The notes beneath the pieces are model-generated. The model saw nothing but the letters and a program-made list of their open reading frames with translations. It was not told where the DNA came from and searched no databases. From Candidatus Coprousia avicola (GTDB lineage Bacteria; Actinomycetota; Coriobacteriia; Coriobacteriales; Coriobacteriaceae): a DNA stretch of 64,000 bases. The stretch spans positions 1-64,000 of the forward strand of contig DVMF01000056.1 of assembly GCA_018715125.1 (NCBI GenBank), read 5' to 3'. Below are positions 41,984-52,151 of this stretch, piece by piece. Numbering within the stretch: position 1 is the first letter of the stretch; each line of letters begins with the position of its first letter. The position numbers and the translations under genes were made by a program.

Positions 41984-42778
41984 TTACCGGCGCGCTTCGC
42001 GGATATGGGCGAACAGCGCGTCGCGTACGGCGGCGCGCATACGGCGGCTCACGGGGACGGCATCGCCCGTGGCGAGGGTGATGGAGGTGGCGTCGAGGGC
42101 GCTCACCGCATCGAGGTTTACCGCGAAGCTCTGGTGCGTGCGGACAAAGTGCGCGGGAAGTTGCCGCAGCAGGTCCCCGAGCTTGATGTAGGCCTCGATG
42201 GTTTCCGTTGCCGTGTGGATGCGCACCAGATGAAGGTTGCTTTCCAAATATAGGATCTCAGCGGGGCGGATGACGCGCTCGGCGCCCCGGACGCGCAAGG
42301 TCAAGGGTGTCTCGACGGCGCGCTGGCGGGCGGCGAGGGCCAGGTCGACCGCACAGGAGACGTCGGAGGCCGTAAAGGGCTTGGCAAGGTATGCGGCATG
42401 GGGCGTGCGGTATACCTGCGTATGGAAGGAATCGTAGCCGCTCACGTAGATGACCTGCGTTTGCGCCCCGGGTGCGAAGAGCTGCGCCACCGCGTCGATG
42501 CCGGCGGGCTGCGGGGCATCCGGGGTGCCCGATGCAGGGGCTGCGGGATCCAGCACGATGTCTACAAAGGCGAGGTCCGGCTCGTAGCCCGTATCGAGGC
42601 GCGCGGCGAGGGCGCTGGCGGTGGGGAAGCGAGAGATCTCCCAGACGGGCCCGGGCCCCGCGGTGGCGGGGCGGCAGCGCTCGAGCGCCTGCGCCAGCGC
42701 CTCCGCGTCTTCGGCTTGGTCGTCTACGATGGCTACGCGATACACGCGGTCCCTCCCCGATTGCCCCCGGCTCATCAT
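41984..42778 (-). CDS. LytTR-family response regulator
   Basis: A 264-residue protein. Residues 14-140 form a receiver domain: acidic Asp19/Asp20 (AIVDDQ), phospho-acceptor Asp73 (LAFVDIVLD), Ser/Tyr region VIYVSGYDSF and Lys in AAYLAKPF. Residues 160-262 are a LytTR DNA-binding domain (RVIRPAEILYLESNLHLVRIHT; FVRTHQSFAVNLDAVSAL). It is the first gene of the minus-strand operon with the three sensor-like proteins and is presumably phosphorylated by them. LytTR regulators usually control extracellular, competence or peptide-signalling genes. An in-frame second ATG follows immediately. Confidence 0.9.
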   Translation of the reverse strand: MMSRGQSGRDRVYRVAIVDDQAEDAEALAQALERCRPATAGPGPVWEISRFPTASALAARLDTGYEPDLAFVDIVLDPAAPASGTPDAPQPAGIDAVAQLFAPGAQTQVIYVSGYDSFHTQVYRTPHAAYLAKPFTASDVSCAVDLALAARQRAVETPLTLRVRGAERVIRPAEILYLESNLHLVRIHTATETIEAYIKLGDLLRQLPAHFVRTHQSFAVNLDAVSALDATSITLATGDAVPVSRRMRAAVRDALFAHIREARR

Positions 42779-43008
42779 TCAATCCATTATAGGGGCCCGC
42801 GCGGAGGCGTTACTATCGCCGAATATGCGCAACGACATACCGGATATGCACCGCCCCATTCCGTTCAGTGCTCGAGGTATGCGGGCTCGACCCAGCCGCA
42901 GAGCCTGCGAGGCCTGGTTTGTGGCGGTGGGCACGGGCTCGTGGCGCCGCACCACGTTGCCATCGCGTGACCGGAGGGCTCCACCTGCGCCGCAACACGC
43001 ACCTTACG

Positions 43009-43014
43009 TATAAT
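43009..43014 (+). promoter_or_regulatory. -10 box of the gatCAB operon
   Basis: A perfect TATAAT 34 bp before gatC, in the gap between the divergent LytTR regulator and gatC. The -35 region is poor. A GGAAGGGAAG ribosome binding site follows before the ATG. Confidence 0.55.
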
Positions 43015-43047
43015 GGTGCGGATTGACCGACGGAAGGGAAGTCCCCC

Positions 43048-43356
43048 ATGGCACTTACCAACGACGACGTGCTCGGCATCGCCGATTACGCGCGCATTGC
43101 GCTTGAGGGCGACGAGCTCGCCCAGATGACGGCGTACATGAACGACGCCGTGGCGATGCTCGAGCCCGTGCTCGCCTATAACCTGCCCGATGTGGAGCCC
43201 ACGTTCCACCCCATCGGGGACCTGTCGAACGTCATGCGCGTCGACGCGGTAGCCCCCGAGCGCGACCTCGCGCGCGAGACGGCGCTCGCCAATGCGGCAT
43301 CTGCAAAGGGAGACAGCTTCCGCGTCCCCTCGATTCTGGGAGAGGGTGAGGCCTAA
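43048..43356 (+). CDS. gatC: Asp-tRNA(Asn)/Glu-tRNA(Gln) amidotransferase subunit C
   Basis: A 102-residue protein matching GatC: ADYARIALEGDELAQMTAYMN, then DLSNVMRVDAV, and RVPSIL near the end. GatC stabilises the GatA-GatB interface in the enzyme that amidates misacylated Glu-tRNA(Gln) and Asp-tRNA(Asn). Its TAA stop is directly followed by the gatA ATG. Confidence 0.94.
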   Translation: MALTNDDVLGIADYARIALEGDELAQMTAYMNDAVAMLEPVLAYNLPDVEPTFHPIGDLSNVMRVDAVAPERDLARETALANAASAKGDSFRVPSILGEGEA

Positions 43357-44877
43357 ATGGCACGATCGTTTGACGAGCTGACCGCCCAAGAGATTGCTGC
43401 GGGCATTGCGGCGGGGACGTTCAGCGCGGCCGAGGTTACCGCTGCGGCGCTTGACGCCATTGCGGCGCGCGAGACCGAGGTCCAAGCGTTTCTGCAGGTA
43501 ACGCCCGAACTCGCCCAGGAGGCGGCAGCCCGCATCGACGCGGCACGCGCCGCCGGCGAGGCGCTGCCCCCGCTCGCGGGCGTGCCCCTGGCCGTCAAGG
43601 ACAACATGAACCTCGTGGGCACGCGCACCACCTGCGCCTCGCGCATGCTCGAGACCTACGAGTCGCCCTATACCGCCACCTGCGTGGCGAGGATGCTCGC
43701 CGCCGGGTGCATCCCCGTGGGCAAGGCGAATATGGACGAGTTCGCCTTCGGCTCCTCGACGGACAGCTCCGCCTTCCACCCCACCAACAACCCGTGGGAC
43801 ACCGCGCGCGTGCCCGGCGGCTCGTCGGGTGGTTCCGCCGCCGCGGTTGCGGCGGGCATGGTGCCGCTCTCGCTCGGTTCGGACACGGGCGGCTCGATCC
43901 GCCAGCCTGCGGCGCTGTGCGGCGTCGTGGGCATGAAGCCCACGTACGGCGCGGTGAGCCGCTACGGCGTCGTCGCCTTTGGTAGCTCGCTCGACCAGGT
44001 TGGCCCCTTTGGCCGCACCGTCGCCGACGTGGCGCTCGCCATGGATGCGCTCGTGTCCGGCGGGCGCGACCCGTATGACTCGACGGCGCAGGACGTCGTC
44101 CCGGGCTTTGCCGCCGCTGCCGCCTCGGCAGAGGACCTCGCCGGCACGCGCATCGGTCTGGTGCCAGCGTTTATGGAGGCAGAGGGCCTGACGGCTGAGG
44201 TCCGCACCGGCGTCGAGCGCGCCGCCTCTGCGCTCGAGGCAGCGGGCGCCGAGCTCGTCGAGGTCGACCTGCCGCACGTTGACGCAGCCATCGCCGCCTA
44301 TTACGTCATCGGCCCCGCCGAGGCGTTCTCCAACCTCGCCCGCTTCGACGGTATCCGCTACGGGTACCAGGAGCCCGGCTGCACCAACCTCGCCGACCAG
44401 AGCGCCCGCTCGCGCGCGCACGGCTTTGGCGCGGAGGCCAAGCGCCGGCAGATGCTCGGCGCGTACCTTCTGTCGAGCGGCGTCTACGACCAGTACTACT
44501 ATGCGGCGCAGAAGGCGCGCACACTTATCACCGAGGATTACTCCGCTGCGTTTGCCCGGGTGGATGCCATCCTCATGCCGGCGACGCCGCATGCGGCCTT
44601 CCGCCATGGGGAGATCTCCGATCCCACGCAGATGTACCTTTCGGACATGTACACCATCTCGCTCAACATCGCCGGCAACGGCGGTATCTCGGTGCCGGTG
44701 GGGTTGGGCGCGGACTCGGGCTTGCCCATGGCGGCCCAGCTCGTGGCGCCGGCGTTTGCCGACGAGCGCCTCATCACGTACGCCGCGGTGATCGAGCGCG
44801 CGCTGGGTCGTGCCGCCGGCGGGTCGGTTCTCGGTGTCGCCCCGGCGTTTGCCGGGAAAGGGGGTGAGCTCCGATGA
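43357..44877 (+). CDS. gatA: Asp-tRNA(Asn)/Glu-tRNA(Gln) amidotransferase subunit A
   Basis: A 506-residue amidase-signature enzyme. The catalytic triad is Lys81 (PLAVKDNMN), cis-Ser156 (GGSSGGSAAA) and nucleophile Ser180 (GSDTGGSIRQPA). It hydrolyses glutamine to provide ammonia to GatB. It starts directly at the gatC stop and its end overlaps gatB by 4 bp (ATGA). Presence of gatCAB implies that the organism lacks at least one of GlnRS and AsnRS; that cannot be checked here. Confidence 0.96.
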   Translation: MARSFDELTAQEIAAGIAAGTFSAAEVTAAALDAIAARETEVQAFLQVTPELAQEAAARIDAARAAGEALPPLAGVPLAVKDNMNLVGTRTTCASRMLETYESPYTATCVARMLAAGCIPVGKANMDEFAFGSSTDSSAFHPTNNPWDTARVPGGSSGGSAAAVAAGMVPLSLGSDTGGSIRQPAALCGVVGMKPTYGAVSRYGVVAFGSSLDQVGPFGRTVADVALAMDALVSGGRDPYDSTAQDVVPGFAAAAASAEDLAGTRIGLVPAFMEAEGLTAEVRTGVERAASALEAAGAELVEVDLPHVDAAIAAYYVIGPAEAFSNLARFDGIRYGYQEPGCTNLADQSARSRAHGFGAEAKRRQMLGAYLLSSGVYDQYYYAAQKARTLITEDYSAAFARVDAILMPATPHAAFRHGEISDPTQMYLSDMYTISLNIAGNGGISVPVGLGADSGLPMAAQLVAPAFADERLITYAAVIERALGRAAGGSVLGVAPAFAGKGGELR

Positions 44878-46610
44878 AGGAGCTGTCAGAGGTGCTTGAG
44901 GATTGGGAGGCCGTCATCGGCCTCGAGATCCATACCGAGCTCACGGCGCTCGACACCAAGATGTTCTGCAATTGCAAGCTCACGCATGATGACGAGCCCA
45001 ACACGCACGTCTGCCCGGTGTGCCTGGGGCTCCCCGGCGCGCTGCCCGTGCCTAATCGCCGCGCGATCGAGAGCATCGTCAAGGCGGGTATCGCCACCAA
45101 CTGCGAGATCCAGAAGCACTCGATGTTCTACCGGAAGCACTACTTCTATCCGGATATGGCCAAGAATTTCCAGACCACGCAGGGGCCCGTCGCCTTCTGC
45201 ATGCACGGTCACTTGGACCTCGAGGTCACGGGCCGTGGCGCGGCCGAGCGGCCCGCCTGCGCCTTTGGCGAGGCGGAGGCCGAGAGCCTGGCGTCGGCAT
45301 CGGCCGGCGCGGTTGGCCTCTCCGCCGATCTCTCCCGGCGCGCCGACAGTCAGCCTGCGGGTGCGGGAGACGCCTGTGGCGCGACTGGGGCAGACGCCTC
45401 TGCGGGTGCGACGGCGCTCGCCGGGCTCTCCGCCTATGACACGGCGGCGGGAGCCGGCCCGGTGCGCCACGAGGACGGTTCCTACACGGTCCCCATCCGC
45501 ATCCTGCGCATCCATATGGAGGAGGACGCTGCCAAGATGGTGCACGTGGGCGGCGAGGAGGGCCGCATCGGCGGCGCCGCTGAGTCGCTCATCGACTACA
45601 ACCGCTGCGGCACGCCGCTCATCGAACTCGTTACCGAGCCCGATCTTCGCACCCCCGAGGAGGCGCGCCTCTTTATGGAGAAGCTCCGCCGCATCTTTGT
45701 GACGCTCGGCATCTCCGACTGCTCCATGGAGAAGGGCTCCATGCGCTGCGACGGCAACGTGAGCCTGCGCCGTCGCGGCGAGCGCACCCTCGGCACCAAG
45801 ACCGAGCTCAAGAACCTCAACTCCTTCAAGGCCCTGCACGACGGCCTCGCCTATGAGATCTGCCGCCAGGCCGAGGTGCTCGAGGAGGGCGGCGAGATCT
45901 ATCAGGAGACGCGCCACTGGGAGCCCTCCCGCAAGCGCACGGTCGTCATGCGCACGAAGGAGACGGCGGACGACTACCGGTTCTTCCCCGACCCGGACCT
46001 CGCCCCCTTCGACCTCACCGACGAATTCATCGCGCATTGCGCCGCCGAGATTCCCGAGCTGCCGGATGCCAAGCGCGACCGCTTCGAGCGTGATTTTGGC
46101 ATCAAGCGCGCCGATGCCGAGCAGCTGGCGGGCGATCCCGCCTTGGCGGCGTTCTTCGAGGCTGCGGCAGCGGGGCTTTCCGGCAAGGCCGCCCAGACGG
46201 TGGCGAATCTCATCGTCAACGAGCTCATGGGTTACCTCAACGCCGCCGGGGCAGACGTGACCCTCGAGACGTGCGGCATCGCGCCGGCGCAGGTCGCGTC
46301 GCTCGCGGGGTTGCTGGCCGAGGACGCCATCAGCTCCAACCAGGGTCACGAGGTCTTCCTCCTGATGGCGCAGATGGGCGACGACCCTGCCAAGATCGTG
46401 GACGAGCGGGGCATGCGCCAGGTGAGCGACACCGCCGCGCTGCAACCGATTGTGGATGCGGTGCTCGCGCGCTGCACCGATCAGGCGCAGCAGTACCGCG
46501 ACGGCAACCAGAAGGTGATCGGCTTTTTGGTGGGCCAGTGCATGCGCGAGAGCCGCGGCCAGGGCAACCCCAAGCTCTTTAACGAGCTGTTGCGCGCCTC
46601 GCTCTCCTAA
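44874..46610 (+). CDS. gatB: Asp-tRNA(Asn)/Glu-tRNA(Gln) amidotransferase subunit B
   Basis: A 578-residue protein, longer than the usual 470-500. The kinase-like cradle has VIGLEIHTEL, zinc-site cysteines FCNCKL and HVCPVCLGLPGALPV, MFYRKHYFYPDMAKNFQ, RIHMEEDAAK and SLIDYNRCGTPLIELVTEP; the C-terminal YqeY tail domain includes ISSNQGHEVFLLM. Extra length comes from an Ala/Gly/Ser-rich insert of about 77 residues (45235-45465) between strands that normally adjoin. It activates the misacylated tRNA and transfers ammonia from GatA. Confidence 0.95.
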   Translation: MKELSEVLEDWEAVIGLEIHTELTALDTKMFCNCKLTHDDEPNTHVCPVCLGLPGALPVPNRRAIESIVKAGIATNCEIQKHSMFYRKHYFYPDMAKNFQTTQGPVAFCMHGHLDLEVTGRGAAERPACAFGEAEAESLASASAGAVGLSADLSRRADSQPAGAGDACGATGADASAGATALAGLSAYDTAAGAGPVRHEDGSYTVPIRILRIHMEEDAAKMVHVGGEEGRIGGAAESLIDYNRCGTPLIELVTEPDLRTPEEARLFMEKLRRIFVTLGISDCSMEKGSMRCDGNVSLRRRGERTLGTKTELKNLNSFKALHDGLAYEICRQAEVLEEGGEIYQETRHWEPSRKRTVVMRTKETADDYRFFPDPDLAPFDLTDEFIAHCAAEIPELPDAKRDRFERDFGIKRADAEQLAGDPALAAFFEAAAAGLSGKAAQTVANLIVNELMGYLNAAGADVTLETCGIAPAQVASLAGLLAEDAISSNQGHEVFLLMAQMGDDPAKIVDERGMRQVSDTAALQPIVDAVLARCTDQAQQYRDGNQKVIGFLVGQCMRESRGQGNPKLFNELLRASLS

Positions 46611-46693
46611 GCGTCCCGCGCGCTCTGTGCGCTGATCTTTGTTGCGGTCCGCACCCCGCCCTACGGGTCCGGCTGCCGGCAGCGACGCTTCTC

Positions 46694-47058
46694 TCGGCTG
46701 GGTATACGCAAACGCTCGAGTTGTGTATACCCAGCCGACTTGTGTATACCTAACGAGGGGGTTATTTCTATCCTGCATTAACGTTACCGCAGGTACAGAG
46801 ATCGCTGTTTCTCGACAGGCTCTATTTAGGCGCGAGTTAGGTATACACAAATCAGATAGGTATACGTGAACCGAGGATTTGCGTACACCTAAGTTGGTCA
46901 GGCATACGCGGTTTTATGTATACCAAGGTCGGTCAGGTATACACAAATCGGGCAGCTGCGTATACCTAAGTCGGTCAGGTATACGCAAATCAACAAGTTG
47001 CGTATACCTAGGGCAGAGACGTATACGCACATCGGGAAGTTGCGTATACCTGGGCCGG
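46694..47058. repeat. GTATAC hairpin array, copy C
   Basis: Opens with a perfect 14-bp hairpin TCGGCTGGGTATAC (46694-46707) / GTATACCCAGCCGA (46725-46738), then the conserved core (46742-46852) that is nearly identical to copy B over TAACGTTACCGCAGGTA and GGCGCGAGTTAGGTATAC. Units of about 42 bp follow (hairpins with spacers like AGTCGGTCAGG) to about 47058. Twelve GTATAC hexamers by eye. It fills most of the 707-bp gap between gatB and the peptide importer; 47059-47217 shows no gene. Confidence 0.85.
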
Positions 47059-47217
47059 GGGAGCTCCCGGATCAGGGGCGGAGCTTGCGCCGAAGGCGTG
47101 ATCCCCTCCGCGGCCCTGAATGGGGCCCGCCCCGCAGCGCCCCCGTCGTCCCACCACGCCCCTCAACACCCCGACGGCCCGCCCGCCTGTGTTTCAGAAT
47201 CGTTTCGAGCCCATATC

Positions 47218-47237
47218 CACTTTATTTCAGTAAAGTG
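47218..47237. promoter_or_regulatory. inverted repeat upstream of the peptide ABC importer
   Basis: CACTTTA (47218-47224) and TAAAGTG (47231-47237) form a perfect palindrome with a 6-base spacer in an AT-rich patch 81 bp before the binding-protein start. This is a plausible operator or promoter-linked site. Confidence 0.45.
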
Positions 47238-47317
47238 CAATTAGGGGTTTGCAGCCCAAGGTGACACTCCATCGAGCTAAAGTACCTCCTACCTCGAACA
47301 GATGGAAGGAGTTACTC

Positions 47318-48928
47318 ATGTTCATGGCAGATATTTCTCGTAGGCGTTTTGTACAGGCGTTTGGCGCCGTCGCAGCCACGAGCTCGTTTGCGCTCGCCGG
47401 CTGCGGTGCCCAGCGCGCGAGCGAGGCGGACGGCAGCGCTGCGGCAGGCGGCACGGCCGATACCATCACCTTCGCCCAGGGTGCCGACCCCCGCGGTCTC
47501 GACCCCGCGTACGTTGACGACGGCGAGTCCGCAAAGATCATGTGCAACATCTACGACACGCTGCTTCGCTATGACACGGAGACCTGCGACATCGTACCCG
47601 GCCTGGCCGAGCTGCCCGATGTCTCCGACGACGGCCTCACCTACACCTTCACGCTGCAGGGGGGCGTCAAGTTCCACGACGGCACCGACTGCAACGCCGA
47701 GGCGGTCATGACCTCCATCGTCCGCCAGCTCGAGCCCGAGCGCACCGAGGACATGCCCTACGCCTCCTTCGTCTTTGGTTCTGAGGCGTCCAACAGCGGC
47801 GTCGCCTCCGTCGAGGCGCCCGATGACACCACGCTCGTCATCACCCTGCGCGCCGCATCCACCCCGTTCATCAAGAACATGGCGATGGCGCTCGCCGCGC
47901 CCGTGGTGGCGCCGTCCGCCATCGAGGCCGGCGACTCCAACGAGAACCCCATCGGTTCGGGCCCCTACAAGTTCGTCTCCTGGAACAAGGGCGAGAACGT
48001 CGTGCTCGAGGCCAACGAGGACTACTGGGATGCCGACCACATGCCGCAGACCAAGAACGTCATCTTCCGCTTCATCGCCGAGAACTCGAGCCGCGTGACC
48101 GCCCTCAACAACGGCGAGGTCGACATCATCGATGGCATCGACGCCTCCGTGGTGCCCACCATCACCGACGCGGGCAACGAGCTCTTCGAAGAGGACGGCA
48201 TGAACATCAACTACATGGCGTTCCGTAACGACGAGGGTGCGTTCTCCACGCTCGAGGCGCGCCGCGCGTTCTGCCAGGCGGTGAATGTCGAGGAGATGGT
48301 CGAGAGCCTCTACGGCGATTACGCCGGCGTCGCGACCTCCGTCATGCCGCTGTGGATGGCCCCCTACGATGAGGACATCCAGCAGACCGCCTACGATCCC
48401 GAGACCGCCAAGGCGGCGTTTGCCGAGCTCGGCATCACGAGCTGCACCATGCTCACCTACACCAACCCGCGTCCCTACAACTCCATCGGCGGCCAGGCGC
48501 TCGCCGAGGCGATCCAGGGCTACCTGGCCGACGCCGGCGTTGACATGGAGATCGTCTCCTACGACTGGACGACCTACCAGACCAAGATCGAGACCGACGC
48601 CTTCGACTGCTGCCTCTACGGCTGGGTGGGCGACAACGGCGACCCGGACAACTTCATGAACCTGCTCGCCGACGAGAACGTCTCTATGAACGTCGGCCGC
48701 TATCGCAGCGATGCGTACAACGCCCTCATCCAGCAGGGCTTGGCCACGCCCGAGGGCGACGAGCGCGACAACATCTACAAGCAGTGCGAGCAGATGGTCG
48801 CCGATGAGATGCCCTGGATGCTCATCAGCCACTCGAAGAACCTCGCGGGCTACAGCCCCAAGGTCAAGGGCTTCTACTATCACCCGACCGGCGTCGTGCA
48901 CCTGGAGGGCGTCACGAAGGAGGCGTAG
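47318..48928 (+). CDS. peptide/nickel ABC transporter substrate-binding lipoprotein (SBP_bac_5)
   Basis: A 536-residue protein. The N-terminus has RRRF, a hydrophobic stretch and the lipobox LAGC (Cys near residue 27), so it is a lipoprotein, perhaps exported by the Tat route in view of the RR. The mature part matches the DppA/OppA family: ADPRGLDPAYVDDG, ANIYDTL-like CNIYDTLLRY, LTYTFTLQGGVKFHDG and NPIGSGPYKFVSW. GGAAGGAG precedes the ATG at 47318. It captures peptides outside the membrane for the permease encoded next; a hairpin follows the gene, which would favour higher expression of the binding protein. Confidence 0.92.
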   Translation: MFMADISRRRFVQAFGAVAATSSFALAGCGAQRASEADGSAAAGGTADTITFAQGADPRGLDPAYVDDGESAKIMCNIYDTLLRYDTETCDIVPGLAELPDVSDDGLTYTFTLQGGVKFHDGTDCNAEAVMTSIVRQLEPERTEDMPYASFVFGSEASNSGVASVEAPDDTTLVITLRAASTPFIKNMAMALAAPVVAPSAIEAGDSNENPIGSGPYKFVSWNKGENVVLEANEDYWDADHMPQTKNVIFRFIAENSSRVTALNNGEVDIIDGIDASVVPTITDAGNELFEEDGMNINYMAFRNDEGAFSTLEARRAFCQAVNVEEMVESLYGDYAGVATSVMPLWMAPYDEDIQQTAYDPETAKAAFAELGITSCTMLTYTNPRPYNSIGGQALAEAIQGYLADAGVDMEIVSYDWTTYQTKIETDAFDCCLYGWVGDNGDPDNFMNLLADENVSMNVGRYRSDAYNALIQQGLATPEGDERDNIYKQCEQMVADEMPWMLISHSKNLAGYSPKVKGFYYHPTGVVHLEGVTKEA

Positions 48929-48976
48929 CACACGGTGCCGTAACGGCACGTATGAGCGCTAAGACCTGGTAGACAG

Positions 48977-49002
48977 ACGGGCCGGGCTCACCCTCGGCCC
49001 GT
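48977..49002 (+). terminator. intercistronic hairpin after the binding-protein gene
   Basis: ACGGGCCG (48977-48984) pairs with CGGCCCGT (48995-49002), 49 bp after the stop. There is no strong T-run. Such hairpins commonly attenuate transcription or protect the upstream message in ABC importer operons. Confidence 0.5.
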
Positions 49003-49078
49003 CGTTGTTTCCGCCGCGCCCCGCGCGGCACCGGCGTGTGGCAGGCGCGCCGCAGATATTGGGGAGGAGGAAGGTAGC

Positions 49079-50095
49079 GTGCTGAAATACATCTTGAAGC
49101 GCATCTTGCTGGCGATACCCGTGCTTCTGGGCGTCTCCATCATCGTGTTCCTCATCATGCGCGTGTTTTCAGCTGACCCGGCGCCCGTGGTGCTCGGGCA
49201 GCACGCTACGGCGGAGGCCATGGAGGCATGGCGCGACGCCAACGGGCTCAACGACCCGCTAATCGTTCAATACTTCAACTTCTTGACGGGGGCGCTCACG
49301 GGCAACCTCGGCGAGAGCTACTACACGCACACCCCCGTGACGCAGGAGCTGCTCAGCCGCTTCCCGGCTACGGTGGAGCTCGCGCTGGTGGCCATCGTCA
49401 TCGCCGCGGTCGCGGGCGTGGCACTCGGCGTGGTCTCGGCCACGCACAAGAACTCGCCCATCGACGGCTTGGCGACGATCCTCGCGCTCGTGGGCGTGTC
49501 CATGCCCATCTTCTGGCTGGGCGTGCTGCTCATCATCCTGTTTGCCGGCGTCTTTCATATACTGCCGAGCTCGGGGCGCATCGACCCCTTGCTCCAGCCG
49601 GTGGGCGGGACGGGCCTCTATCTTATCGACACCCTCCTCATGGGCGACTTCGAGGCGTTTGCCGACGCGGCGAGCCATATCGTGCTGCCGGCGCTCGCGC
49701 TCTCGATGTACTCCATGGCGGTCATCACCCGTATGACCCGCTCGAGCATGCTCGAGACGCTTAACGAGGACTACGTGCGCACCGCGCGCGCCAAGGGTCT
49801 GAAGAAGCGCCGCGTGGACATTCATCACGCGCTGCGCAACGCCATGCTGCCCGTGACCACGGTCATCGGCCTGCAGCTGGGAAGCCTGTTGGGCGGCGCC
49901 ATGCTCACCGAGACCGTCTTCGCCTGGCCGGGCATCGGCAAGTACGTGGTCGATTGCATCTTAAAGTCGGACTTTCCCGTCGTGCAGGGGGCGGTCCTCC
50001 TCATCGGCGTCATCTTCATCGTGATCAACCTCGTGGTGGACGTCATCTACGCCTACCTCGATCCGCGCATCACCTACACCAAGGAAGAGGGGTGA
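49079..50095 (+). CDS. peptide ABC transporter permease, DppB/OppB family
   Basis: A 338-residue protein starting at GTG behind GGGGAGGAGGAAGG. Six helices; opening LKYILKRILLAIPVLLGVSIIVFLIMR is typical of DppB/OppB. The EAA loop reads DYVRTARAKGLKKRRVDIHHALRNAMLPVTT and contacts the ATPases. It forms the channel with the DppC-type protein encoded 5 bp downstream. Confidence 0.93.
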   Translation: MLKYILKRILLAIPVLLGVSIIVFLIMRVFSADPAPVVLGQHATAEAMEAWRDANGLNDPLIVQYFNFLTGALTGNLGESYYTHTPVTQELLSRFPATVELALVAIVIAAVAGVALGVVSATHKNSPIDGLATILALVGVSMPIFWLGVLLIILFAGVFHILPSSGRIDPLLQPVGGTGLYLIDTLLMGDFEAFADAASHIVLPALALSMYSMAVITRMTRSSMLETLNEDYVRTARAKGLKKRRVDIHHALRNAMLPVTTVIGLQLGSLLGGAMLTETVFAWPGIGKYVVDCILKSDFPVVQGAVLLIGVIFIVINLVVDVIYAYLDPRITYTKEEG

Positions 50096-50100
50096 TAACC

Positions 50101-51027
50101 ATGGCAGCAGCAGTAGCAGAGCTCAAGGGCGCCGGCCCCGAGGGAGCGCCCGAGGCGCGCCCCGCCGAGAAGACCGAGTCGCTCTGGAAAGACGTATGGT
50201 ACGCGCTTCGCCAGAATGTGCCCGCCATGGTGAGCCTCGTCGTCATCGTGTTGCTCGCCCTCGTGGCCATCGTCACGTTTGTGGCGCCGGGCATCTTGCC
50301 CTACGACCCGTATCAGCAGGATCTCTCGGCCTCGTTTGAGGGGCCGAGCATGGCGCACTGGTTCGGTACCGACCAGCAGGGGCGCGACATCTTCTGCCGC
50401 ATCCTCATCGGCAGCCAGATCTCGCTCACGGTCGGCCTGCTCTCGGTCGCCATCTCGCTTACCATCGGCGTGGCCCTGGGTGCCATCGCCGGTTACAAGG
50501 GCGGTGTCGTCGACACCATCATCATGCGCTGCATGGACATGATGCTCGCCATCCCGTCGATCCTGCTCGCCATCGCCTTCATGGCGGCGCTCGGTCGCGG
50601 CATCGACAAGGCGATCATCGCCATCGGCTTCGTCTCCATTCCCGAGTACGCGCGCATCGTGCGCAGCCAGGTGCTGGCCGTCAAGCAGTCGGACTACGTG
50701 GCCGCCGCGCGCGTCATCGGCGATTCGGACGCGACCATCATCTTCCGCCACGTGCTCCCCAACGTCATGCCCTCCATCATCGTTCGCGCAACGCTCGGCA
50801 TCTCGAGCGCCATTCTCGACGCGGCGGCGCTCGGTTTTCTGGGCCTCGGCGTGCAGCCGCCGGCAGCGGAGTGGGGCGACATGCTCGGCCGCGGCCGCAA
50901 CTACATCTTCGCGGCGCCGCATGCCATGATCTTCCCGGGTCTCGCCATCACCGTCACGGTGCTTGCGTTCAACCTGCTGGGCGACGGCATCCGCGACGCG
51001 TTTGATCCCAAGAGCAGGGCGAGGTGA
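50101..51027 (+). CDS. peptide ABC transporter permease, DppC/OppC family
   Basis: A 308-residue protein; ATG 50101 follows AGAGGGGTGATAACC, and longer readings overlap the DppB gene heavily. After a cytosolic Ala/Pro-rich N-terminus it has six helices, the DppC hallmark [24 protein letters not shown], and an EAA loop [31 protein letters not shown]. The stop overlaps the region preceding the first ATPase gene. Confidence 0.93.
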   Translation: MAAAVAELKGAGPEGAPEARPAEKTESLWKDVWYALRQNVPAMVSLVVIVLLALVAIVTFVAPGILPYDPYQQDLSASFEGPSMAHWFGTDQQGRDIFCRILIGSQISLTVGLLSVAISLTIGVALGAIAGYKGGVVDTIIMRCMDMMLAIPSILLAIAFMAALGRGIDKAIIAIGFVSIPEYARIVRSQVLAVKQSDYVAAARVIGDSDATIIFRHVLPNVMPSIIVRATLGISSAILDAAALGFLGLGVQPPAAEWGDMLGRGRNYIFAAPHAMIFPGLAITVTVLAFNLLGDGIRDAFDPKSRAR

Positions 51028-51032
51028 GTGCC

Positions 51033-52148
<1,116 letters not shown>

Positions 52149-52151
52149 CAC

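Noticed and set aside
46694-47058. Possible CRISPR array
   Set aside because: Units are palindromic hairpins with short, variable loops and similar spacers, not identical repeats separated by unique spacers of constant length. No cas genes are present.
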